A stretch of DNA of 64,000 nt from UBA1361 sp035647455 (GCA_035647455.1 DASRNI010000028.1:1-64000); one strand, 5' to 3'; positions 53,855 to 63,162 are shown, numbered from the stretch's first letter. A program made the numbers and translations. Notes: generated by a model not told the origin, from the sequence alone.

Positions 53855-55255
53855 ATGAAGAGAAAGTCGATTAAAAAAATATTACTACTTGGAGTCTTTT
53901 CGAGTTTATTAATTCTTTCAGGTTGTAATATTGATAGCAGTTTAAGTTCACTGTCAAGCGAAAGTACGGAAGAGCAAAAAGAATCATCAACAACTAGTTC
54001 AGTAGCGACGAATGAAAGTTCGGAAATTGTTACTGAAAGTAGTGAACCGATTGAAGAAAGCACGGAAACAATTACAGAAAGCAGTGGAACTACTGAAGAA
54101 AGTACGGAATCAACACCGGCGGACACGGAAGAAACGAGTACAGAACCAAGTTCTAGCGCTGAAGAACAAACAAGTGTTGAAGAAGGAAGTTCAAGTGAAA
54201 GTAATGAATCTTCTGAAGAAGAAATTGAGCCAACTTATTTTATTGATGATGAATTTGATCGTGAATATGCGTATCGCGATTATGATTTAGAAACATATGT
54301 ACCGCTAACTGACCCATATACTCATATTCAAACAAAGTATGACCGTGCTGATTTTTATAATTATGATTATCACCGTGCGACATCTTATGAAGACGCCGTT
54401 TTCAGAACAAAGCACGGACTAATTTCAGGAGATATTAAAGATACACCAGAAAATTATAGTTATGACATTAACCATCTCCCTGACCGTAATTACCGCAACT
54501 ATGCAAGTTACCGGGTTAATGAAGGTGTTTACGAATATGATCAAGCAGGCGAATTCTTGTCATACACAATTAATAATGTCGCAGGCAAAACAAAGAAAAT
54601 TTACTACGGTGCCGGTTATGTTACGCTGGAAGACGTTGCCGCATATTTATTTGCGTTTGCGGAAGCACCGGCAAACGTTCATAACGCTAAAAACAAAAGC
54701 GCTCAAACCGCAATTATAAACACATGGGGTGAATACGGCCGTGTTAATAATAGTTATTATAGTTCCGACACAACGCATTATTTATATGAAGCCGAACTCC
54801 CTGAGACAGATAACGGCTTAGGCAAAGATAAAAACACGCATCTTGATTATTTTGAAATGGATTTTGGCTTTACCCAAACACCATGGGGATACGGTGAAGA
54901 AAGTTATGAACCATACAATAACGGTAACTCAATTGTTCGTGGCACAGTTCGTTTTGTTTATACAGCAAGACGGCAACTTGATGAAAAACTTGGAGCAAAA
55001 TACATTCCAATCGAAAGACGTCACGTTTTCTTAACATTTAATCATTATAATGACTTTATCGAGTATTTAAATTATGAAAATGGTTGGGGCGTTCCTTTTG
55101 GGTGGATGTCAGCAGGCAATGACTATGTTGCAGGAATGTCACGCAGTAAATATGGACCGGGATATTATGACTTTATCGACCCGTATCCACAGACAAGTTA
55201 TCCGGTTCCGACAATTAAGTCGCTTACCGGCTTACAAACAATAATTAATCGTTAA
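53855..55255 (+). CDS. Ser/Thr/Glu-rich lipoprotein of unknown function
   Basis: 466 residues. The lipobox is LSGC (about residue 24). Residues 26-125 are a low-complexity stretch of Ser, Thr and Glu (repeats like ESSE and TEES), acting as a stalk. The rest (about 126-466) is a folded, Tyr- and Asn-rich domain with motifs NRNYASYRVNEGVYEYDQ, KIYYGAGYVTLEDVAAYLFAF, WGEYGRVNNSYY and HVFLTFNHYNDF. I do not recognise the family; a secreted nuclease-like or binding domain is possible but unproven. AAGGAGAG lies before the ATG. A terminator follows. Confidence 0.75.
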   Translation: MKRKSIKKILLLGVFSSLLILSGCNIDSSLSSLSSESTEEQKESSTTSSVATNESSEIVTESSEPIEESTETITESSGTTEESTESTPADTEETSTEPSSSAEEQTSVEEGSSSESNESSEEEIEPTYFIDDEFDREYAYRDYDLETYVPLTDPYTHIQTKYDRADFYNYDYHRATSYEDAVFRTKHGLISGDIKDTPENYSYDINHLPDRNYRNYASYRVNEGVYEYDQAGEFLSYTINNVAGKTKKIYYGAGYVTLEDVAAYLFAFAEAPANVHNAKNKSAQTAIINTWGEYGRVNNSYYSSDTTHYLYEAELPETDNGLGKDKNTHLDYFEMDFGFTQTPWGYGEESYEPYNNGNSIVRGTVRFVYTARRQLDEKLGAKYIPIERRHVFLTFNHYNDFIEYLNYENGWGVPFGWMSAGNDYVAGMSRSKYGPGYYDFIDPYPQTSYPVPTIKSLTGLQTIINR

Positions 55256-55261
55256 CAAAGA

Positions 55262-55287
55262 CGGGCATGAGCAAATGCCCGCTTTTT
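55262..55287 (+). terminator. Terminator after the Ser/Thr/Glu-rich lipoprotein gene
   Basis: CGGGCAT and ATGCCCG form a 7-bp stem with a GAGCAA loop, followed by CTTTTT. Confidence 0.85.
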
Positions 55288-55334
55288 ATTAAGTTTATTA
55301 TTTATAATAACGAAAGAGAGCGGAGGAACAAAGA

Positions 55335-56357
55335 GTGGCAAAAATAACTGGATTACATCATGTAAGTGCAATTACAAGTAGTGCACAAAAGATTTATGAC
55401 TTCTTTATTGATATTTTAGGAATGAGACTTGTTAAGAAAACGGTTAATCAGGATGATATTAAAACTTATCACCTATTTTTCGCTGATGATGTTGGTTCAG
55501 CAGGAACAGATATGACATTTTTTGTTTTTGAAGGCATTCCCCGTGCTAAGTTTGGAACAGATGAGATAATGCGTACGTCATTTCGGGTTCCAAGTGATAA
55601 AGCACTTAAATATTTTGTGTTACGATTCGATGCATATAATGTTAAACACGACGGAATAACGACATTGTTTGGGCGTAAGTTTCTCTTTTTTGAAGATTTT
55701 GACGGTCAACGCTACGCGCTTGTTAGCGACGAAAAGGTTCAAGGAATCCCTGGCGGTATCCCCGTTATTAAAAGTCCAGTACCAGAAGAGTACGGTATTG
55801 TTGGCTTAGGGCCGTCATTTTTACGGGTCCAAAATGAATTGCTCATGGACACAGCACTTGTTGATGTATTAGGTTTCCGTAAAATTGAAACGGTTGCTGA
55901 CAAAACACTTTACGAAGTTGGTTTAGGCGGCAATGGTGCGGCGATTATTGTCGTCAAAGATAGTGAGAGCCCGTTATCACGACAAGGCTACGGTTCTGTA
56001 CACCACATTGCTTTCCGTGTTGATAATAAAGAAGATCTATTAAACTGGATTCCGCTGCTTGAACAAGTGCGCGCACCACATAGTGGTTATGTTGATCGCT
56101 TTTACTTTGAATCGCTCTATGCTCGGTTATACCCACAAATATTATTTGAATTTGCAACGGACGGGCCCGGATTTATTGATGATGAAGAAAGTTATGAAGT
56201 GCTTGGTGAAAAACTAGCTTTGCCCCCGTTTTATCGTGACAAGCGGAGTTACGTGGAACGGACTGTGCGTCGCTTCCAAACAACACGGCATAATGAAGAA
56301 GCTATAAAGGAAGACATCAATTATTTAAAAAATCTCTTAAAGGACGAAGAAATATGA
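55335..56357 (+). CDS. Ring-cleaving-type glyoxalase/dioxygenase (MhqO-like)
   Basis: 340 residues of the vicinal-oxygen-chelate fold in two halves: GLHHVSAITSSAQKIYDFFI (first His ligand) and YGSVHHIAFRV, with LYPQILFEFATDGPGF carrying the Glu ligand. This matches YkcA/MhqO-type proteins that respond to quinones and related electrophiles. The start is GTG at 55335 with GGAGG 8 bp upstream. It overlaps the next esterase gene by 4 bp, the mhqO-mhqD arrangement. Confidence 0.85.
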   Translation: MAKITGLHHVSAITSSAQKIYDFFIDILGMRLVKKTVNQDDIKTYHLFFADDVGSAGTDMTFFVFEGIPRAKFGTDEIMRTSFRVPSDKALKYFVLRFDAYNVKHDGITTLFGRKFLFFEDFDGQRYALVSDEKVQGIPGGIPVIKSPVPEEYGIVGLGPSFLRVQNELLMDTALVDVLGFRKIETVADKTLYEVGLGGNGAAIIVVKDSESPLSRQGYGSVHHIAFRVDNKEDLLNWIPLLEQVRAPHSGYVDRFYFESLYARLYPQILFEFATDGPGFIDDEESYEVLGEKLALPPFYRDKRSYVERTVRRFQTTRHNEEAIKEDINYLKNLLKDEEI

Positions 56358-56947
56358 TTCACCATTTTATTAATAAGAACCATAAGTATACATTTGTATT
56401 ACTGCACGGAACGGGAGCCGATGAGTTCGATTTAATCCCTCTTGCGGAAAATGTTGCGCCAGATTATAACATTTTAAGTTTACGTGGCCGCGTGAAGGAA
56501 AACGGGATGAACCGTTTTTTTAAGCGTTTAACAATCCATAAATTTGATTTAGACAGTGTCCGTGAAGAAACAGCATATATTTTAAATTTTTTGCATGAAG
56601 CAAAACAAAAATATGCGATCGACAACTTTGTCTTTCTTGGTTATTCAAATGGTGCCACAATGATTAGCTCCTTTTTACTTGAAGACCAAGCTTTAATTAA
56701 AGGAGCAGTTTTACTACAGCCGGGTTTGCTTAAAACGCCACTAACTTTCCCACAAAATAATGAATTATCGGTCTTTATTAGCGTTTCCAATAACGATCCA
56801 TATTTACCTATTAGTAGTCAAAAACAATTGATTAATGCGCTAAATACGAGCTTTAGCGTTGCAATTAGCCGTCATGAAGGTGGTCACGGATTGCCGCAAA
56901 CAGTTTTCACGGATTTATATCAATTCTTAAAAATAACGTTTAATTAA
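56354..56947 (+). CDS. Phospholipase/carboxylesterase (MhqD-like)
   Basis: Alpha/beta-hydrolase of 197 residues with nucleophile Ser98 in GYSNGATM, Asp148 in NNDPYLP, His178 in GGHGL and the oxyanion segment LLHGTGADE. Close in pattern to Bacillus MhqD and YodD, which are found beside MhqO-type dioxygenases in quinone-response operons. Coupled to the upstream gene. No MarR-type regulator is nearby, so its control is unclear. Confidence 0.85.
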   Translation: MIHHFINKNHKYTFVLLHGTGADEFDLIPLAENVAPDYNILSLRGRVKENGMNRFFKRLTIHKFDLDSVREETAYILNFLHEAKQKYAIDNFVFLGYSNGATMISSFLLEDQALIKGAVLLQPGLLKTPLTFPQNNELSVFISVSNNDPYLPISSQKQLINALNTSFSVAISRHEGGHGLPQTVFTDLYQFLKITFN

Positions 56948-56950
56948 TTA

Positions 56951-57226
56951 TTAAAAGAAGACATGAATTGCAAAGGCAAATGCTAAAAAGGCCAAAACAG
57001 CATAAGCAATAATAATGTTTCGATAAACTTTTCGTATTTTAATGTTTTTCGGAATGTAATAAAAATAAGCAACTGAAAATGGCACGAAAAATATGAGTAA
57101 GGAAGTGGTGAACTTCGGTTTAACTTTTATGAGTGTAAGTACGCGTAATAAAATTATCACGGGAATAAATGTTAAGAGAACAAAGTAAAACGATATATGA
57201 AAAACAGAGACAAGTGGATCAAACAT
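56951..57226 (-). CDS. Small membrane protein of unknown function
   Basis: 91 residues with three hydrophobic segments (FHISFYFVLLTFIPVIILL, FTTSLLIFFVPFSVAYFYYI, and NIIIAYAVLAFLAFAFAIHV) and basic loops such as KVKPKF. The ATG at 57226 has GGAGA 8 bp upstream; an upstream in-frame start at 57265 has none. It is coupled to the small gene before it. I do not recognise it. Confidence 0.6.
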   Translation of the reverse strand: MFDPLVSVFHISFYFVLLTFIPVIILLRVLTLIKVKPKFTTSLLIFFVPFSVAYFYYIPKNIKIRKVYRNIIIAYAVLAFLAFAFAIHVFF

Positions 57227-57347
57227 TTGTGTTATCTCCCTTATAAAACAAGAAACCAAAACCAATAAGCGGAATAATTACAAGCAAAAATGCGCGGAAA
57301 ATTACGTATAACACCGCGAACACAATAAATGTGTGTAAGAAAATCAT
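57219..57347 (-). CDS. Very small membrane protein (42 residues)
   Basis: Frame MIFLHTFIVFAVLYVIFRAF followed by LLVIIPLIGFGFLFYKGD, ending at a TGA that overlaps the start region of the next gene. Nearly all residues form one or two membrane segments. It starts 4 bp after the stop of the phosphoesterase gene with no Shine-Dalgarno, so translation would rely on coupling. The gene is too short to be certain. Confidence 0.4.
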   Translation of the reverse strand: MIFLHTFIVFAVLYVIFRAFLLVIIPLIGFGFLFYKGDNTNV

Positions 57348-57351
57348 AATT

Positions 57352-58341
57352 CTAGATGTAATAGTCACTTGTTAAGTCTCCGTATAAAATATATGTTGAA
57401 AGTTTCTTATCACTATCAATATCGATTACTCGTGCGCCTTCTTGCAGTTTACCGTAACTATTAAAGCCACTATTTTGCCCGTATCCAAGTAAAACTCCTT
57501 CATGGTAAAAGGCAAAGTTGTTTTCATGGTCATGACCAGCAAACACAGCATCAGTGACCCCTTGACGGACAATAGCATCAAACATCCCTGTATCAAGTGA
57601 TTGTGGGTAAACGCTTTCGTTAACTTCCCCAACAACGCCACCGCTATCAATATATTGTTCATACTCTAAATACTGGATTAATGGTACATGCATAAACATT
57701 GTTGAGCGCGTATTAAGTAAAACGTCTTCGTTTGTTTTTGCTTCATACCAAGCAATTTGTGCAGCGCTAAAATATTCGTAACGCGAAACACCTTCACGCT
57801 TGAAAGTGTGTTGTTCAGTTTTGGAGTCAAGCATATAAATGTTATAAAACGGCTCATCGTTATATGTAAAGTTAATCGAGAAGTTACCAACCCCACCATC
57901 TTCTAGTTTTGGCCCCGTTTTGAAGAGTAAACGCTCCGGTTCAGCGCTTTCTACAGCCGCAAGTAGCTTACTATAGTCATGATAATCATTGTCATGATTA
58001 CCGAAAACAAAACTCCAATCAACGTCTAAACTTTCCATATGTTCAGTTAGTTGTTTATATAGTCGCGGAGCACTTATTGATAAAGTTTGGTCACCTGAAA
58101 AAACAACAAGATCTGGACTTGTGGAATTAACGATTGTTTGGATTAAGTTTAATGTTTTATGATCATAATTATCAAATCCGTATGTAAAGTGTGTATCGGT
58201 AAATTGAACAACGCGAAGTGAAGGCTTTTCAAGAGTGACGTAAAAGGGCTCGTCATCAGTATATGTGACGTCAGCTTTATTACACGCTACCAACAGTAGC
58301 GGTAAGAGCAATAAAACACCTAACTTTCGTTTTTTCATCAT
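57352..58341 (-). CDS. Lipoprotein calcineurin-like metallophosphoesterase
   Basis: 329 residues. A lipoprotein signal ends LLVAC. The five metallophosphoesterase motifs are in order: TDTHF (Asp and His), SGDQTL, FGNHDNDYHD, MHVPL, and GHDHENNF. It therefore cleaves a phosphoester outside the cell; calcineurin-like phosphoesterases of this class act on nucleotides or phospholipids. Two adjacent ATGs (58341 and 58338) overlap the GNAT stop, so it is co-translated with that gene. Confidence 0.88.
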   Translation of the reverse strand: MMKKRKLGVLLLLPLLLVACNKADVTYTDDEPFYVTLEKPSLRVVQFTDTHFTYGFDNYDHKTLNLIQTIVNSTSPDLVVFSGDQTLSISAPRLYKQLTEHMESLDVDWSFVFGNHDNDYHDYSKLLAAVESAEPERLLFKTGPKLEDGGVGNFSINFTYNDEPFYNIYMLDSKTEQHTFKREGVSRYEYFSAAQIAWYEAKTNEDVLLNTRSTMFMHVPLIQYLEYEQYIDSGGVVGEVNESVYPQSLDTGMFDAIVRQGVTDAVFAGHDHENNFAFYHEGVLLGYGQNSGFNSYGKLQEGARVIDIDSDKKLSTYILYGDLTSDYYI

Positions 58342-58886
58342 AAATACGTTTTGTGATTAAGTAATGTATATTCGAGTTTTGTTAATTCGTACATTACAAA
58401 AACATACTCCTTATTTTTTACACTTTTTTTATAAGTATCGACTTGGCGCATGCCGAGCTTCTCCATTATTTTCCAACTAGCTTTATTGTCATAAATAGCT
58501 TCAGCATGAATAACGGGAACATTAAGCGTAAGAAAGCCAAACGCTAAAAGCCGTGCGGCAACTTCGGTTCCATAACCTTCGTTCCAATACGTATCATCAA
58601 AAACCCAGCCAAGGGTAGGTGGTTCTTTTTCATCTTTAAAATAAATACCACAGGCGCCGATGACTTCTTTTGTTTTTTTGCGTGTTGCAAGAAAATCGAA
58701 CGATAATCGTGGCGTTTCTTTGTTTTTTTGGACGACAAGGTTTATAAATGATTTTGTTTGCTCAATTGTGTTCGGTCCCCACTCCATAAAGCGGACGACA
58801 TTTGGCTTTTCTGCATACTTTTGAATAGCAGTAACGTCATCAAGTTTTATCGGGCGTAAAATCAATCGTTTTGTTGCTAATAGCAT
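58338..58886 (-). CDS. GNAT family N-acetyltransferase (RimJ/RimL type)
   Basis: 182 residues: LATKRLILRPIKLDDVTAIQ, VIGACGIYFK, LGWVFDDTYWNEGYGTEVAARLLAF and HAEAIYDNKASWKIMEKLGM. These are the RimJ/RimL acetyl-CoA-binding and core motifs. Target unknown; proteins of this type acetylate ribosomal proteins or small amines. The ATG has no Shine-Dalgarno, and TATAAT lies 6 bp upstream (58893-58898), suggesting a leaderless message. Confidence 0.88.
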   Translation of the reverse strand: MLLATKRLILRPIKLDDVTAIQKYAEKPNVVRFMEWGPNTIEQTKSFINLVVQKNKETPRLSFDFLATRKKTKEVIGACGIYFKDEKEPPTLGWVFDDTYWNEGYGTEVAARLLAFGFLTLNVPVIHAEAIYDNKASWKIMEKLGMRQVDTYKKSVKNKEYVFVMYELTKLEYTLLNHKTYL

Positions 58887-58991
58887 ATTATAATTATAGC
58901 GGAAAAACAGGCAGAATATTTTTGCACACTTTCAAAACTTAAATTTACGCAAATATGTCGTTTCTTGATAAAATGAAAGGGAGGGACAAAC

Positions 58992-60047
58992 ATGCAAAAA
59001 AGAAAATTAATTTTTATTCTTATGACCACACTTTTAATAAGTGGATGTAATAAAAATAAAGAAAGCAGTTCTCTTGTTTCAAGTAGCTCATCAATTAACG
59101 AACCAACTACTTCGGAAAAAACTACCACAGAACTAACGAGTAGTAGTGAAATTATTGATCAGATTGAAGAACAAGAAAGAATTATAACAGCATTTCATAA
59201 TCTTTATTTAGCACCTGCAGTTCGTTTCATAACGAGCGCTCCAGCTTTAACGATGGAAGAGAAAGTTTATTCAAACCTTAATCAGGTCGTGGAAGAAGAA
59301 ACGCACGAGATGAGTTTAAGTGCGCACACAGAAATAACTGATCGGGCGAATGAAGACGTCACATTTAAACAAGAAATGAATGTAGAACTTAATGATGACA
59401 GCATGTATTTACTCTCTTACTACGCTTTAGAAACACTTTATTTAAGTTTTGAAGATAATGACGGGAATGTTGAGACAAATGCTTTTCCCGGCATGACTCT
59501 TTTAAAATATTTATTTGGCAATGAACAAAGTGATGAACTTGACCTTACTTTTATTGATGCTTTTATCACAGAAAGTGAAAGTGGTGAAATAATTGCTGAA
59601 GGCGATCGATTGCTATATTCACGTCAAATAACAAACGATCAAATCGCGACGCTTTTAGCGCAAGTTATAATCATGGGAAATTCCGAGCAAAATGAATCTA
59701 GTGAACAACTTTTAGTGATAGCGTTAAAAATGATTCTCGAAAACTATTTTAATTTTGAAGAATTTACGATGCTTGTCATAGTTGACGATGAAAATAATAT
59801 TGAAGAAATAACGTTTGATTTTGCCCTGGAAGTGACTTTTTTAGAAGACTTATCTTTATTTGATGATTTAACTTTGAGCCCCGAAGCAATCTTTGAGTTG
59901 ATTGGAAAATTGCTAACTGCAAAAACAGGCGAGCGAAGAGAAGCACTCATAAGCGGAGAACTTCGCACAATAATTTCAATCAAGGATAGCATTGATATTG
60001 TTGCCCCTGAAGATTTCACTGATTATTTACCCCAAGTTGACGATTAA
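58992..60047 (+). CDS. Lipoprotein of unknown function
   Basis: 351 residues. The lipobox is LISGC (about residue 19), followed by a Ser/Thr-rich stretch (SSSLVSSSSSINEPTTSEKT). The rest is acidic, with alternating hydrophobic positions and segments like LLVIALKMILENYFNFEEF and DFTDYLPQVDD near the end. No family recognised. Upstream, AAAGGGAGGGAC is a clear ribosome site and GATAAAAT a likely -10. It is divergent from the GNAT gene. Confidence 0.7.
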   Translation: MQKRKLIFILMTTLLISGCNKNKESSSLVSSSSSINEPTTSEKTTTELTSSSEIIDQIEEQERIITAFHNLYLAPAVRFITSAPALTMEEKVYSNLNQVVEEETHEMSLSAHTEITDRANEDVTFKQEMNVELNDDSMYLLSYYALETLYLSFEDNDGNVETNAFPGMTLLKYLFGNEQSDELDLTFIDAFITESESGEIIAEGDRLLYSRQITNDQIATLLAQVIIMGNSEQNESSEQLLVIALKMILENYFNFEEFTMLVIVDDENNIEEITFDFALEVTFLEDLSLFDDLTLSPEAIFELIGKLLTAKTGERREALISGELRTIISIKDSIDIVAPEDFTDYLPQVDD

Positions 60048-60113
60048 TAAATTTTCGCTTTAATTGGTTTAATTAACTGAACATACTACAATATAAAAGT
60101 ATAGGATTTTATT

Positions 60114-60608
60114 ATGGAAATTTGGGATGCATATTACGCCGATAAAACATTAGCGAACAAAACTTTAATTCGTGGTGAAAAAATACCCCACGGACTTTTT
60201 CATATAATCGTGGAAACATTAGTTCAACATAAAGACGGTACGTACTTAGTTATGCAACGCGATTATAATAAAAGCTCAAACCCTGGTCTTTATGAAGGAA
60301 GCGCTGGAGGGAGTGTTTTGAGTGGGGAAAGTGCCGTCAAAGGAGCGCTCCGCGAAGTTAAAGAAGAAACCGGAATCACCCCAACTAGCGTCGCACCAAT
60401 TTATGAGTTCATTTATGAAAAAGAAGGGGCGATAACTTTAGGATTTATCACAATTGTTGATTGTAAAAAAGAATGTATTAAATACCAAAAAGGCGAAACA
60501 ATCGCGCATAAATGGCTTACTTTAGCTGAATTAAAGATGTTTGTAGACTCAAAAGAGTACAATCAGTCGCACGCAAAACGTCTTAAAACATATTTAAATA
60601 CTTTATAA
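60114..60608 (+). CDS. Nudix hydrolase
   Basis: 164 residues with the full Nudix box: SVLSGESAVKGALREVKEE continued by TGI. Preceded by DGTYLVMQRDYNKSSNPGLYE, which resembles the Idi/YfcD-type subfamily acting on nucleoside or isoprenoid diphosphates; the exact substrate is not readable. Only AGGA 8 bp before the ATG. The uracil permease follows after 15 bp. Confidence 0.9.
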   Translation: MEIWDAYYADKTLANKTLIRGEKIPHGLFHIIVETLVQHKDGTYLVMQRDYNKSSNPGLYEGSAGGSVLSGESAVKGALREVKEETGITPTSVAPIYEFIYEKEGAITLGFITIVDCKKECIKYQKGETIAHKWLTLAELKMFVDSKEYNQSHAKRLKTYLNTL

Positions 60609-60623
60609 AAAGGAGTGAATTAA

Positions 60624-62003
60624 ATGCCAACAAAAAGAGAAAAAGCCCGTCGTTTTTTAAGAACTTCAACACTTAGTTTCCAACATATGTTTGCAATGCT
60701 TGGGGCAACCGTTGTTGTTCCTATTTTAGCCGGGTTAAGTATTTCAATTACGCTAATTACAGCAGGAATTGGAACAGTTATTTTTTACTTTACAACACAA
60801 AAAAAGGTGCCGGTCTTTCTCGGTTCATCATTTGCGTATTTACCCGCTTTAATTGCAATTATTGGTGGAACAAAAGTTGGGACCGTTGAATGGCAAAAGG
60901 CAATGGGTGGTCTTGTTGTAGCAATTTTCTTGACCGGTGTGATGTACTTAATTTTTGCCTTAGTCGTTCGCTTTATTGGTGTGGAAAAAGTGCGGAAGAT
61001 TTTCCCACCTCGCGTAGTCGGTCCAATCATCATTATTTTAGGAATGCTTCTTGTTCCAAGTATTTTGTGGAATAACATTATTGCTAACTATGCACTTGGA
61101 ACTTCGCCAGCATGGAAACAGTGGACAACAGCGCTGGTTACACTATTAAGTATTATTTTAATAAGTTCATTTGCTAAACCTAAATCATTTTTTAAAGCCG
61201 CCCCAATTTTATTAGGGTTTTTAATTGGTTATCTTTATGCATTAGCAATTGGACTAGTTGATTTTTCGCCGCTTAAGGAAAGTGATATTGTTGTTTTTCA
61301 GTCACTCGACAAAACACTCGGATTTTATAAATATTTACGATTTGACTGGGAAGCAATAATTATGATGGTGCCACTTGCTTTCGTCACATTAATGGAACAT
61401 ATTGGCGACATCAGTGCAAACTCAACTGTTTGTCAGCAAGATTTCTTTGTCGATCCCGGGATTGATAAAACACTTGCTGGAGACGGATTTGCCATTATGG
61501 CCGCTTCACTTCTTGGTGGACCACCACAAACAACATACGGTGAAAACACGGCAATTTTAGTAATTACTGAAAACTATGACCCTAAAAACATCTTTTATGC
61601 CGCTTTATTGGCGATTTTCTTTGGTGTATTTTCCCTTTTCGGGACATTAATCTCAACGATTCCTGGCGCTGTTATTGGTGGAGCATCAATTATTCTGTTT
61701 GGAATGATTAGTGCTTCAGGGTTAAGAATGCTGATTGAAAACCAAGCAGATATTGGCAGAACAAAGGATTTAATTGTTGTTAGTGTTACGCTTGCCGTTG
61801 GCCTTGGTTTAGGCGCTCTTAGCGTTGCGAGCGACATTATAAGTAGCATTAATCCAACACTTGATGCTTCGTTCTTAAAAGTTATGATCGGACAAATTCA
61901 AATTTCTCCATTAGCAATTGCAACAGTGGTTGCTGTTTTGTTGAACATTATTATTCCCGAAGCTAAAGAATTAGACGAAGAAGAAACTATTGAGCAAAAA
62001 TAA
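60624..62003 (+). CDS. NCS2 family uracil/xanthine permease (UraA-like)
   Basis: 459 residues and about 12-14 membrane segments. QHMFAMLGATVVVPIL at the start is the family signature, and the substrate-site motifs VTLMEHIGDISANS and LGGPPQTTYGENTAI contain the conserved Glu and Thr/Asn residues. The pattern favours uracil over xanthine. AAGGAG precedes the ATG. It could take up the uracil released by a pathway like that of psuG elsewhere in the window. Confidence 0.92.
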   Translation: MPTKREKARRFLRTSTLSFQHMFAMLGATVVVPILAGLSISITLITAGIGTVIFYFTTQKKVPVFLGSSFAYLPALIAIIGGTKVGTVEWQKAMGGLVVAIFLTGVMYLIFALVVRFIGVEKVRKIFPPRVVGPIIIILGMLLVPSILWNNIIANYALGTSPAWKQWTTALVTLLSIILISSFAKPKSFFKAAPILLGFLIGYLYALAIGLVDFSPLKESDIVVFQSLDKTLGFYKYLRFDWEAIIMMVPLAFVTLMEHIGDISANSTVCQQDFFVDPGIDKTLAGDGFAIMAASLLGGPPQTTYGENTAILVITENYDPKNIFYAALLAIFFGVFSLFGTLISTIPGAVIGGASIILFGMISASGLRMLIENQADIGRTKDLIVVSVTLAVGLGLGALSVASDIISSINPTLDASFLKVMIGQIQISPLAIATVVAVLLNIIIPEAKELDEEETIEQK

Positions 62004-62053
62004 AGCAAAGTTAAAAATGTTGCTTATAATTATGAAGGAAGGAAATTAAGATT

Positions 62054-62578
62054 ATGAAAAAAATTGGAATTATCGTTGGCTCATTACGTAAAGCGAGCAA
62101 TTCACAAAAAATAGCGGACAATGCTTTAAACTATTACAAAGGCAAAGCTGATGCAAAAGTTATTGAAATCGGCCACTTACCGCTATATAACGCTGATTAT
62201 GAACTAGATTTACCAGAAAGTTACGTACACTATAAAAAGGAAATTGAAAGTTTTGACAGTTTTCTTTTCATTGTTCCTGAGTACAATCGTACAATGACTC
62301 CAGCAATGAAAAACGCTATTGATGTTGCAAGTCGGCCATTTACAAGCAATAAATGGAATGGTAAAACTGTCTTATTAGTTGGTCACTCAATTGGTAAACT
62401 TGGTGCTTATGGCGCGGTTAATGATGTGCGAAAAGTGCTGGGCTTTCTTGGTGCTAATGTCTTAATGTATCCAGAAGTTTATTTAGGTCCAACAAAAGAT
62501 TTATTTAATGAAGACGGAACGTTTGTGCCAGCAAGCGCTGGTTTTATGGATGATGTTTTTAGTGCACTACTAAAATAA
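62054..62578 (+). CDS. NADPH-dependent FMN reductase
   Basis: 174-residue flavodoxin-like protein: IVGSLRKASNSQKIADN binds the FMN phosphate, and VPEYNRTMTPAMKNAIDVASR is the family motif. Members reduce quinones, azo dyes or chromate using NADPH. AAGGAAGGAAA precedes the ATG by about 8 bp, and GCTTATAATTATGAAG supplies a -10. Confidence 0.92.
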   Translation: MKKIGIIVGSLRKASNSQKIADNALNYYKGKADAKVIEIGHLPLYNADYELDLPESYVHYKKEIESFDSFLFIVPEYNRTMTPAMKNAIDVASRPFTSNKWNGKTVLLVGHSIGKLGAYGAVNDVRKVLGFLGANVLMYPEVYLGPTKDLFNEDGTFVPASAGFMDDVFSALLK

Positions 62579-62603
62579 CAATAAAAGAAAGTGGGGTTAT
62601 CTC

Positions 62604-63137
62604 ATGACAGATGTATTTAAAAATATTCTTGATGACGATGAAGTAGTAATTAAACAGTTTAAACCAAACAAGTTTAGATTTTTCTTTGGAACTTATGGAA
62701 CTTTTTTGCTAATTATGTTATTTTTGGGCGGTTTTGTCGTTGCTCCGTTAGCTTTTGATGGAGAAGTCTTTATTGGCTATGTTTTCATTGGTATTGTTGT
62801 TGGTGTTTTTGTGCTTGCTCTTTTATTAACAACATTATTTGCTGTTTTAAGTTATCAGAAAAAGTATTATGCATACACGAATAAAAGAATTTTAATTCAA
62901 GGTGGTATTATAGGAGTCGATTATAAAGGACTCGACCATAAAATGATTGGTGCGATTGAAGTGCGTGTTGATTTACTCGATAAAATCGTCCGCAAAAATA
63001 CGGGAACAATTAAATTTGGTAGTCAAGCGAGTCCACTTAGTAAACAAGCAGTACCAATGTTCATTTTTAATGGCATTTATGATCCGTATAATGTGTACCG
63101 TGAAATCAAAAAATATATTGATAGTGTAAAGCAATAA
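62604..63137 (+). CDS. PH-domain-like membrane protein (YdbS/YdbT type)
   Basis: 177 residues. Residues 30-90 have two membrane helices (LLIMLFLGGFVVAPL and GYVFIGIVVGVFVLALLL). The C-terminal part matches the bacterial PH domain: YYAYTNKRILIQGGIIGVDYK and GTIKFGSQA. Function unknown. Likely co-transcribed with the reductase; a terminator follows. Confidence 0.8.
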   Translation: MTDVFKNILDDDEVVIKQFKPNKFRFFFGTYGTFLLIMLFLGGFVVAPLAFDGEVFIGYVFIGIVVGVFVLALLLTTLFAVLSYQKKYYAYTNKRILIQGGIIGVDYKGLDHKMIGAIEVRVDLLDKIVRKNTGTIKFGSQASPLSKQAVPMFIFNGIYDPYNVYREIKKYIDSVKQ

Positions 63138-63162
63138 AAGCAAAAGTAATTTAATTGAAATT

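Noticed and set aside
54012..54290. 92-codon frame, rich in Lys, inside the lipoprotein gene
   Set aside because: It is a frame-shifted reading of the Ser/Thr/Glu-rich low-complexity stretch, not a separate gene.
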